Shown here: positions 41,701 through 53,700 of the stretch, in pieces | Layout of the letters: every line of letters begins with the position of its first letter | Position numbering within the stretch: position 1 is the stretch's first letter | Source: Siderastrea siderea | Lineage: Eukaryota > Cnidaria > Anthozoa > Scleractinia > Rhizangiidae | Assembly: GCA_964030785.1 (NCBI GenBank) | Contig: OZ034971.1 | Coordinates: 32,245,804-32,309,803 of the forward strand | Reading direction: 5' to 3' | DNA length: 64,000 bases | Notes under the pieces: model-generated | Told to the model about the DNA's origin: nothing | Seen by the model: only the letters and a program-made list of their open reading frames with translations | The model's database searches: none | Translations under genes and position numbers: made by a program

Positions 41701-44700
41701 TTTTTCATCGTGCAGCAGAGAGTTGTTTATTTTCCAAAAACTTGGGCCTCGCTGAGTATATTCTTTTGATTGCAAATTAAGGATAATTGCAGAATGATCA
41801 GACAATGTGTAATGAACAATTGTAGAGTCTTTCACAGAGTTTGACAAGTCTTTTGAAACCAGCCAGTAATCCAGCCTGCATTGTACTTTTAGAGAGTTGT
41901 TACGCCACGTGTATTGTGACTGATTGGGGTGTTGACTCCTCCATACATCTTGTAGGTTGTATGTTTTGCATAAATTTTTGATCTCGCTAATTACTGCTTT
42001 TTTTCTTTCAATAGAAGTTCCACCAGTTTTGTCTAAAGGTGCTAGGGCGCAATTAAAGTCGCCCCCAAGAATAATTTGCATATCAGCGTATTCTCGAAGG
42101 GTGTCATTGAGCTTTGAGAAGAATATTTTTTGACTGTTATTGTCGTTTGGGCTGTAAATATTGCAAAGTAGAAACGTAGAATCATACAGCGAGGCTTCTA
42201 GTAGTATATACCTTCCGTTTTTATCAGCTATAATGTTTTTAATGCGAACATCTAATTTCGGATTAAAGAGGATTGCAACTCCTTTTGAGTGATTTGTCCC
42301 GTGACTGAAGAAAAAATTCCCTCCCCATTCTGATTTCCACATTGCTTCTATGTTTTCCGTAGAGTAAGTTTCTTGAAGGAAGATTACATCAAATTTATAG
42401 TTGTGAAGCCATCTGAAAAGTTGTCTTCTTTTTCTTGTTTGGTTTAAACCTCTTGCATTGAGTGAGCAAAACGACGCTTTAAACGGTGTTGTCATATCCT
42501 GATATTGTGTGATTCTTTCTTACTGAAACAGTTGTAATCCGATTTGTGATATTTAACATATTTGGATTGTAATAACATGTTGCTATCCTTATAGCTTGTT
42601 TTTTAAAAATGTGAACAAGGCATAATGGTTTCTTATAAGATTGATTGAGTATAATTGTTTACTTGTAGATATTACTGTATTACTAGATAGTTGCCAAGAA
42701 ACCTGTAGAAGAAATATTAACATAGAAACGAAAATCCTAAGAACTACAAAAATACAAGACACACGTGAACGACAGAAACGTGCCAGTTTATAGAAAAAAA
42801 AAAAAAAAACTAGCACGGTGAAACTACTTTGCCGAGCGCCGAGTCAGCAAAGGAAGGCAAGGGAGCTGTATGATTATTAAATAACTAAATAGAAAGACTC
42901 CCTTGAATATATAAACAATGGCGAGAATGCATCTAGGGAATATGTCGCAAGCACTTTGCAAACGTAATTAATGCACGAAAAAAAGAAATACACATTTCGA
43001 CAAGTAAGCAGAACTAAATAACCGTCAGTAGACTGAAGCCCGAAAACTTTAAATAAAAAAGCAAGAAAAAGAAACAAATATTAATAGAAAAAATTACCAA
43101 AAAAAGAAAAGAAACTAGCCGATTTATGTTTTTAGAAATAGGTTAGATTTAATGATCGTTGCCATGTTTTGAAGGCAGCAGATATTCTGGAATATTGTCA
43201 ACTGTGTAGCTACTGCTGTTAACAAAAAGTTTGTTACCTTTAATGAAAGCCCGAGATATGTTCAGTTCCTTTGATTTCCTGAGCGCCGCTCTAAGTTTCC
43301 CTCGAATTTTTGCAGACTCTGCGGAGAGATCTTTGTCAATAAAGACGCTTGACAAAGCGGGGTTTTGGAGCAGCTCTTTTCTTTTTCCCCAAACAGCGTC
43401 TGCATCCATTCTTGAAACAAATCTGACCAGTATCGGGCGTGGGCGGTCTCGAGGGCGGTGCGCCTGATCACTCGTTGTTGTATCACTTTGATGACTGCTC
43501 GCTGCGGGAAGATTCTCTTGTTGTTGTTGTTGTTGTTGTTTCCCGACGCGATGAATAGCATGATATCTGATCTCGTTCGGGTCAAGTCCAAGAGCGGTTA
43601 CGACTTCCTTCACTTTGTCACAGCATTGCTCGTTCGTTTCGCCTTGGTTTTCTGGTATGTTGAGGATACGCAAATTTTCTCGCCGTGAGTAGTCTTCCTG
43701 TTTGATGACACGGTCCTTGAGACCATTGACTGCCTCACTTAATTTAGCATTCTCGCTGAGCGTGCTCGCCATTTGTTTCTTGATTGATTCGTTCTCTTCC
43801 TTGAGAGTGTTGATCTCAACCCACGCACTTTCGGTCGATTTTTTTAACTCATCCAGCTCGTTTTTAATTGCTAAAATGTCTTGCTTGAGTTCTTGTTTTA
43901 AGTCTGTCATCGCATCTTCCATTTTGGTGAATCCATCGTCTATTCTCGTCTGGATGCTAAACAGTTTTTCTAGAATCTTGTCTTCTTCGCCATCTGTGGA
44001 ACTAGAGCCTCGTGGCCTTTTCTTGTCTTTCTTATCTTCCTTGGACATAATCTCTCTAGGCGAACCTATTTTAACGTCGCATGTGCTTGAAGATTTTTGG
44101 CTTTGAAAACTGTGCAAAGTAGCAGATATTATCGTAAATTTAAGCGTAAACCCGCCATCGTGTTGAGGAGCTTACAAGAACCGTCCGGTCGCCATGACAA
44201 TTCACACCTCAATTTGAAGAAAATGTTGGATTAACCAAATCTCAAGTTCTACTCTCTGTTTAACTTTGAGTAGCGTTACGAGCGTCATTACCAAAACTCC
44301 TCTTTAGTTTTGTTTCTTCGTGATGGTGATGTATTTTGCTTTCAGTTAGTGGTGAACTTATAGCTAGCTCAACATTACACGGTAGCGCTAAACAATAACT
44401 TCAAACGCCAATGTTGATTGCATTTAACTGAAACTGTATTGTTTTCGCAGAATAAAGAAAAAACCCATAAGGACCAAACTGGCGATCTTCATGCGGTGCT
44501 GCGGAGATTTAAACTCCATGTATGTATGCTGCCTGGTCCGTCCCCCCAACAAGCCTTTCACACACCCTTGTCATCTTTTCGTTCGAATAAAACTGAAATT
44601 CCAACCTAAATGGTAAAGGTGGATATGTGTGTGGTTCAACAAGAGTTTGGACTAACCTAAAATAAAATAGTAGCACAATTCGAACACGTCATGTGATGAG

Positions 44701-47700
44701 CTAGTTTAGGGATGTAATATGTTGCATATTGTAATCTGCTGAGTTATATTGCCCGAGGATGATTCTGAAATAGAAGAGAAACTCTTCATCCTAGTTTATG
44801 CGTTTCTTGCATGTAATACATACCACGCATGTTTATCACAGGAATTTTTGATGCTCATGTACATGTGTGTGATGCACATATGGCTTGGTAGAGCCAGTGG
44901 ACTAGCAACCCGAAGTTCGTGGGTTCGAATCACACCTGAGCAACTGAATCTCTCCAGTGCTCATAGTTGACGAGTGTTGCAATGTATCGTGTATTTGATA
45001 TTGCCTGAGCGTGCTCAGCTAAATAGACCATTAGACTCGTTATCCGAAAGTTGGTAATTTTACAAAATCTATCCCACTTTCTGCTATCATGTTGCTTCTA
45101 GACAAGAAATTCTGCTCCTCGTTTTTCTATTTATTTATTTATTTATTTATTTATTTTTTTCACCCATCAGTATAAAGAGCTACCAGAAAACCGTTGGGGA
45201 AAAAAGCTTAGGTGGCACTAGCATCCCATCTAGGGGTAGTAGTTATTCTCCTTACTACTTTATTTTGGAGAAACCAGTGTGTGACTGCCTACCTACCTAC
45301 CTACCTACCTACCTACCTACCTACCTACCTACCTACCTACCTACCTACCTACCTACCTACCTACCTACCTACCTACCTGCCTACCTACCTACCTACCCTC
45401 CTATCTACCTACCTGCCTGCCTACCTACCAACCTACTACCTACGTGCCTACCTACCTACCCGCCTACCTACCTACCTGCTTGCCTACCTACCTACCTACC
45501 TACCTACCTACCTACCTACCTGCTACCTACCTACTTTCCTGCTATCTACCTACCACCTATCTACCTACCTACCACCTACCAGCCTACCTACGTACCTACC
45601 TACTTTCCTGCTATCTACCCACCACCTACCTACCTACCACCTACATACCTAACTACTTTCCCGCTATCTACCTACCACCTACCTACCTTCCTACTTACTT
45701 ACCTTCTCTTTCCCTTTTAACTCACAACAGACCATCACCAAGTTAACAGCTAGTGCGCTGAACTTCACTGTGCTGGGTGCAGCGATCAAGGCCGTGGTGG
45801 AGTTGGTGTCTGCATTGGATGGAGAGAGTCATAGGAGCACGGCTGAAAAGAAGTTCAGCCTGCTGTACAGAATGGCCAGGTACATCATCTTTAAAGTAAA
45901 TGTTGTGCGTAGTTTCCAGCCTGATCGAAAACAGTCGCAAGTAAACCTTATCTGAAAACTTTCGTCGACCTTTACCTCCATTTGGCCAGATTTTGCTCGG
46001 CCTTGTGGTTGCATCATGTCAAGCGTTTACTGAGACTGTGTGTTATTTTATTGTTTAATGTATCTAGTGTTCATTCTGTTTGTCGTCGCTTTTGTAGGAC
46101 AAATTTAGAGCTGGAGCAAATGGACAAAGCAGCAAGAAAACTTTCTACACCAAGGAAATCATGCTTTGGCAAGTACCATCTGATTTCTTTAAGCTTTTCA
46201 GTCCTTGTATAGCGACTAAATGACTTAGTTGCAACTTATTTGACATACCAAACATCTTGTTGGGGATTCAAAGTTGCTCTAATTGGACGGCGAACTCTCG
46301 TGCACTCTCAACAACGCTCATTTGGTGTCACAAGGATTGAATCTGCTCAATTTTTAGTGAAGATCGTTGTTTCGTTTGACCCTTCTCTCAAGGACTCTAG
46401 TTCGCTTTCATGAATTTTCGATTTGCTCAGATTTTTCTTTTCGGAACTGACGTCAACTAGACACAAACCTGCGCAAATTATACGCTGAAGCGAGAAACAA
46501 ACCACTCTCCCCAGTTTCCTTCTGCCAACGTTTATGCCTTCTAATTCTCGTTGAAGGTCATGTGCTCTCATCAATTTGTCTTTCCAGCTCTCGCTATCAA
46601 TGATCCTGCCTCTATGTAACAAGAAATAACTCCTGTTTTGTGCATTGTTACAGGTCCACTGATGCGCGCCTTCCAGTTTCACTCTCAGACCCTGGTGGGT
46701 CCTTTACTGTCCGTGTGGTCTGATCTGACTGGCACAGATGATCTTAGGGAGTCTTCACCAAGGTATGGTGTGAAGATATAATGACCTTCATCAGAGACGT
46801 CTCGAGAATCTTGGTTTCTTTTTCATGGTAGCAAACGGTTAGAAATATTGTATTTTTAATGTAATTTCGGGAGCCTGTTAAATATACCGGGATCATAGGT
46901 GAAACTTTGAGGGAATGAGTGGATGAATGAATGCGCCGCATATAAGGGTTTTTTTTTTCGTGGTGTTTGGAGTGTATCCTTGTTTTCTTACATAGACTCT
47001 GAGAACTGTAATGAACCTTTTTTATCTATTTGTTAGCTGCACCAGTTCAAGCTCCTTTCAAGACTGTCCTCTTCTGCTAAGAGACGCGCCATCTCTGTTG
47101 ATTCAGATGATGATGTCATGGCCGGCTCCTCTTTCACTGCGTAAGTTCACTTATCGGGCGATCTGTGCTGACGTCATCCCGTTTACGTCACGCATTTAGA
47201 ATTTTACCAGACAGTGAAACATAAAGCTTGAAAGAGCATACGAAACTTAGCAAACGGTCTAAAACATGAACACATGAACTTTATTTTGACACGAATTTTA
47301 GAGTAGCCAGAAAGGCTAATATCTCTGTGTAACAAATATACGCAATAAATATCTAAAAAGAAATATCAAACTGAAAATAACAAGTAAGAATCCCAACTGG
47401 CCAGAGGCAGACCAGTTGGTTATGTACAAGCATGGCCGAGGAGTTGAATTCGGACTACCGAGAAACAACTCCAGCTAGGGGCCAGAGCGGGATTTGTACC
47501 CGAGGCGACCGAGTTGAAATCCAACGCCCTAAACCACTCGGCCATGCAGCCTCCCAGCCTTTCTATGAACGAGTGCATTCATAAGTTTTAGTGTTTATTT
47601 CTTTTTTATCGTTGGACATCACAACAAGCGTCTGTAAATTTGATAACGAAAATATGTCATTTCATATTCACCAAATTCTTCTTATGCATTCAATTTATCT

Positions 47701-50700
47701 TATCTGGAAGTTTGCTGGCTCAAATTCATTTTGGAAGATTTTACGCTTTTGGGGCATCAAAGAACGTCGATGAAAACAAAGGTCACCTTATTTTGTTTAG
47801 CTGATGATTAAAAAACATGTTTCGAAGTTACTGCCCATTTGTCAGTGTGGCCGTTGATCCACTGTGGTAAGTTGTTAGTGGTAGTAGTTTACTCACCTCT
47901 TTTTGCAGCATAACCGCTGAACAACAAGAAGGGTTCAGTTAGGTAGGCACAGTTAGCCTGTGAAGAGGTTTCTTAGTGAGGAATAGGGCGCAAGAAATCA
48001 GTCGGCTTTAGCTCAGGCGGCTGAAAGTTTCGGCCAGCCTTAACTTTTCCCTCAACTATGGGGCTGTATGCACTTTCTTGGATTGTTTGTCATCCTTGCT
48101 GTTGAAAATCATTGACACATTGCCTGACATTTTGTGCCTTTTTCTCTTTTAGGTGACTTCAAGTGTCTTGTCCAGCTTGTTTTCAACTTAGTATTCACCC
48201 AGGTAAGTTCTTCCTTCTGTAGATCAACCGTCTGTCCGCGCTGGAACTCGCATGTGTGAATCTACCAAGGGAATAGACATTCTTTCCTTGAGTAATTCCA
48301 ATTTCTTATTGGCAAGCGTTCATTTATTATTGACCTCTCTTTCTAAGAATTTGCACTGTTTGTTTTCACTATAGGCTTTAGTTGACACTTGCTGCAAATT
48401 TGTCGGTGATGAGAAACTGTCATGGCAAGACTTGGGAAGAAAAGCGGCCTCACAAGTGAGTATATGTCCTATTGTTTATTATGGAAGTTGAGAATTTTAT
48501 CAATTTTTGGATAAGAGGTGAAAATAACCTAGCGTTGGCGTCTCATATAATGCGAACTCGTGGAATGTTAAACTGTAAAATAGTGGGTTCGCAGATGTTT
48601 GCTGCATGTCTCTCACATATTTGGCCGTTTCTCACTTACAGCTATCCTTTGTCTTGTGGGCATATGGTTTCCATGTAAGGACAAGAGTTGCAACGAAAGT
48701 TTCTAAGGCAGAATCGTTGAAAATAATTCCTCGTGTTACGGACACCAAAACACCATCCCGAATGATGTCCGTTAAAAGTATATGACTCCATCGTTTAACG
48801 CAATCTGTCAGAATTTTACGATCTCAGACGGTAATTTTTTTATATATTTGTAAGTTACAAGTTCAAAAGAGAAGCCACGTGCCGCCATTGTGGTCTTTCT
48901 TTGAAGCCACACATCATGTCTTCTGTGACTTTTACATTTCTTCCCTTTTTGCCTGACCAGTTGCATCGTGTAGCAAGGTGTAAAAAATAAGTTAAAGACA
49001 ACGCATGTGTCGACAAAGTGTTCTCAGCTTCTCTCAATCCACACAAAAAGCTTACGTAGTGTAACTTGCCTTCATCACTCCGTTAATTTCTGTTTTTACA
49101 TTGATTTTGCTAGGACAAGTCCCAGAGTTCATTACCAGCTGATATGCTGCTGGGTTATGTTTGCTGCATGCTCAGTAACAGCACTTTGTTCAAGGAGGAT
49201 CATCACACTGCAGGGGTGAGTCAACACACAGCCCATCAGTGGTAATCGAATATGGACGCGAGGCAACGTCTGGCAATTTTGTAGTTTCTGCCTGAAATTG
49301 CCTCACATCTAGCCTGCCTAGCAGGCGCTTGAGTAATTTAAGGTTACTCCGGACCTTCGCGGGTGTCCTCGGGGAAAAAATTCGTATGCGCGCCGTTTTA
49401 AAGAAAAACACGGCAAACTATATACTGTTGGAAAGCTTAATAAATGTAGATTTCGGGAAAAAAATAAATCGCCGGTTTCTTCAATTCCGCAAAAGAAAAT
49501 CGCAAACAACTACGAAAATGACCATGTGTCATTTAATTGAATTCATAGGGTATCAAATTCAAGCGCATTGGCAAAATAACTGCAGAGTGTTAATCACAAA
49601 GGATCAATAATCAAAAGTGTGTCAACATTTTTCGATATTCTGGCTGGTTATTTTTTAATTAATTTGTCAAATTCGAGCAGCAAAGAATGCGCGATGGACG
49701 TTGCATTGAAGATCGCCACGGGCGAAATATTATAAATTTCAAAAATCCCCGACACACTTTTGTTTCAAAACATCTAAGGAATGTTCAGGCCAAATTTCAC
49801 ATAAATCTGCTGCATTTTGGTACCCTATTAATTCATTTGTTTAACTGAATGACGCATGGTCATTTTGGCGGTCATTTTTGCAATTTCCTTTTGTGGAATT
49901 AAAATAACTAGCAATTCATACTTTTTTCGGAAATCTACATTTATTAAGCTTTCCAACGATATATAGTTTGCCGTGCTTTCCTTTAAAATGGTGCACAGAT
50001 GAATTTTTTCCCGGAGGACACGGGAGGACACCGGCGAAGGTCCGGAGTAACCTTGAAACACAGGACGCGCCCGAGCGAGCAGTTATCAACGCGTGACGAA
50101 CTTCTTGCAGGTTTCCTATATCATTCAAATTACTCATGGGCGTAAAAATTACTCAAGCGGCTGCTACGTAGGTACCTCAAATCCACGTTCATTAACGTTA
50201 TAATGCAAATAACTAGAGTTGCCTTTGAAAAGGCTATTAACCCTTACTACGCTTTCTCAGGAGCATAGGGATACCAACGTTTGGTTGGGGCATCTAACAT
50301 TTTCCAGCCTAGGCTTTTTTGGCCGAGAAATTTGGGCGTCCGGGAAATTTTTCTCAGTTAGCAGCTTTTAGTACAGGTAATTTTTGGAGTTTGCGACCCA
50401 AAGCAAAATCTGCCGACTTCACTGCACTGTGAAGGATTTTTGAAGTATGATTCACCAGCTTTTGTTCGCCCGTGGCCACAAAACCGTGAAGGAAACTTCT
50501 CCATGAAATGAATTCAATTCACGAGCGAATACTAATTTTTCGAAGTAAAAGAACAATAGACGCAGTGAATCGGCAAATTTACTTAAGCGTTTTGCGATTT
50601 TGGTCGAGTAAGAACCAGCAAATCACGGTTGTGAAACACGGAGTATTGAACTCGATTGAAAACAATTTTATCTCAGATATTTAGCCGTTGTCGTAAATTG

Positions 50701-53700
50701 GGCGCAATGTTATGATCAGTGTACTACGAATGACTTGAAAGTGAAAACAGACTGAAAGGGTAGTTTGGTAGACCTTGTTTAAATAATCCTTCCATGGTCT
50801 CTTCTGAAAGTCATTCACTGGTTGCACATTGCACTCAGTGACAATCAAGACACAAACTGGATTTTTAAAAACATAAAGGGGATCATGCGCGAAGTGTCGT
50901 TGTTCATTTTGTTTTTGTTTCATGTGCAGATCTCGCAGACAGTATGGTCTCCACACACTGTAGAACGGTCATTACAAGACTCTTGCTTAGCATTCCTTCG
51001 GTCGGCTTGTACCATGGCTTTTCTGTGCTATGATGTGGAAATCCCACAAGTCCAGGTAAGCGCTTTCATTATGTACACGTATTTTTTTAACAAGAATTTA
51101 GAGGTCGTGCTATACGCTGAGAAACAAGCACAGTTCGTGGCGCGTCTGCCTTGTAGAGAGAATTATGGCCGATCCACAGAAAGCAGACATGCCCCATAAT
51201 TTGTGCATTTAGCTCACGCAATTTATCATTTATTTTTTTTTTTTTTCATCTTCCAGCTAAATCTAGCATGAAGTGCTAAATCTAGCATTGGTTGAGCTTC
51301 CTTTCAGTTCACATGAATATTTCTTCGTTTCTAGTCTTTACACTTAACGTTCTTCAAATAAATACATGATGCTAGTGAATACCAAAAGAAGGTACAACTT
51401 AAACCCTCCACCTTACGTGATGCTGAGAGCAAGTAAATATATTGATGCCCTATCTAGGTTGTTAAAAATATTATTTTTTACCGTAGGAGAGTGATGCCGA
51501 GTTCCGTGTGTTGGCCTCAACCCTGGGTTTGTGCACACCACATGAGCAATCTACTAGTACCGAGTCCTTCTCGTGCGTAAACTGTCTGCAGTGGCCTCGG
51601 ACCAAGCCGCTGGTTATCATCAGACAGTGGTGCGAGGCTCTTCTGCTTTCTGTTATGCAACGGAAGATCACGCTAACCAGGGTAAGTATTATAAATATCA
51701 TTGTCTTCGTCATTGTTGTTGTTGTTCTGTTCTTTTTGTTGTTGTTGCTGCTGTTGTTGTTGTGTGGCTTAAGACCTTAAATTTCTTTCTTTCGATACAA
51801 TTCCATAACATCTCTTGTACAATTACCAACTGTGGTCCAGGTCTGGAAAAGATCATAATGAAACAAATGTCACCATGTTGTGTTGTATTGGGGGGAAGAC
51901 CCTTTACTGCCAGTGTCTACCTTGAAATTACGTTAAAGTGTATGGGGACTGTTTATCTTTCAGGAACTCCTTCCAAACCTTCGTCAGTGGCCATCACCCA
52001 GACTACTTCAGCTGCCTGAACGATATGACAGGTAGGTGAACAATTTTAGTCCCAATTTGAAACCTTCCCCTTCAGGGTCGAGGGTTGTGCCTTTAACTGG
52101 GAAGGACATTCTTGTGTTACTGTTCAGGTGAATGATTGAGCAATACTTTGCTCTGGTGATGTTTATTGTGCCGAACAGTTTGGTTTTAACTTTCGAGTCT
52201 GTGAATCAGGTTCTAAAGTGTGACCAATTTAAACCTATTAAGCAACACTTTGCTTTGGTGCTGTTAATCATGTTGCACGAGGTGGTTCTAACTTTTGAAT
52301 TCTTTTTGAGTTGTTTCCTCCGGTACTATCCAGTTTAGGGTTTTTTTCCTTCCTCTTTTCATGTCTGGATTTGAAGAAAATTTGTTAACGCCGTTCCATG
52401 TCGTTCTAAAGAGGCAACGGGCGATAACCAGAAGGATTTTTTGAATGTGTGTAACATTTGACCCTTTAACAAACAAGGGGGCTAGTTTGTAAAGAAACTG
52501 TGGTGCTGCGTCGGTAGGGAAGTGAAACACAAAACTATGAATTTATCAACTTAGTTGGTAATTTAAATTGGCCACCGTAAAGAGGTTGACAGTGGCCAAT
52601 CTACCTTATTAACTCAGTTGGTAAATCAAAGTTTTGTATTTGATCCGTAAATTGGATGACCTTTGTCTCTTTTCTTAACAGTTTAATTCAACATTACCGG
52701 AAGCGGAAATGTACGAAGTGTGGCTCTACTCCAGATGACCCTGCGGTGTGTTTGGTCTGCGGTAAATTCAGTTGTCTTCAGGGAAATTGTTGTGTGGACG
52801 TCACCGGCGACACGCAAAATTACGAGTGCATACAGGTATGTCACATGATCATATTTGGCACAATTTTGAAAAGGCGCATTAATTTGGTTATCTAGCCCAA
52901 CTGTATGCTCCTTGAATTAACGCTAGGATCGTGTTAAAGAGAAAGATGGTAACTTTGGAGGTCGGTCATACAAACAAAAAAATAGACGGTCTCAGTTAAT
53001 TTGACACAGGCGTGGGACTACATAATGGGACTTCAAAACTCTAACACCAGCCAACATTGTTGAATAAAATGGCTCTGTTTTCACAGTTAACTTTTGTCAT
53101 TTGCATGACTACCTACTTGAACGTGGATGTGAGACAATTTTGGGCAAAAACTGCAGAATGCCTGAAATTGCCTCACATCCACGTTCAAATACATTGTAAT
53201 GCAAATTAGAAAATGTAGCTGTGAAAAGGGCTATTTAATGGGTACTAATGTTTGATGGCAGTCATAATTTGTTCAACGGCAGTTAACATCATTTCACACC
53301 TTCAGAATCATTTCACGTCAAACTACGAGTGCGGGAAGGCATGTAGCTTGCCGAATTCAACAATGTTGAACGGAGTTAAAAGGAGATGTTGAATGCCTTT
53401 GGCCGGAGCCCATTATACCCTGGCAGTATGCAGAACATGTGTCACGCATGAAACTAGTAGCAGCGTGCAGAACGTGTCACGCATGAAACTGGTAGTAGCG
53501 TGCAGAACATGTGTCACGCATGAAATTAGTGGCGGTATGCAGAACGTTTGTCACGCATGAAACTAGTAGCAGCGTGCAGAACATGTGTCACGCATGAAAC
53601 CAGTACCAGTATGCAGAACATGTGTCACGCATGAAACTAGTAGCAGTATGCAGAACATGTGTCACGAATGAAACTAGTAGCAGTATGCAGAACATGTGTC

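Larger units (their letters stand above)
38570..44210 (-). mobile_element. L1/Tx1-type LINE, apparently full length, both ORFs open
   Basis: A 5,641-bp non-LTR retrotransposon lies on the - strand between two copies of a perfect 200-bp direct repeat. Reading on the - strand: about 93 bp of 5' leader, ORF1 (43149-44117), a 653-bp spacer, ORF2 (38806-42495) and a 3' region. The 3' end is built of short repeats related to TATTGTAATGTATTGTAAG rather than a plain poly(A). ORF2 has an APE-type endonuclease and a reverse transcriptase with YADD. Intact ORFs and identical flanks indicate a recent insertion. It lies antisense to UBR3 in the intron between exons 31 and 32. Confidence 0.95.

Noticed and set aside
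43702..44106. 134-residue + strand frame
   Set aside because: Antisense shadow of LINE ORF1.
45212..45746. Three overlapping frames of 100-151 residues rich in Tyr-Leu-Pro-Thr
   Set aside because: They are translations of the CTAC microsatellite in all three frames; no gene is implied.
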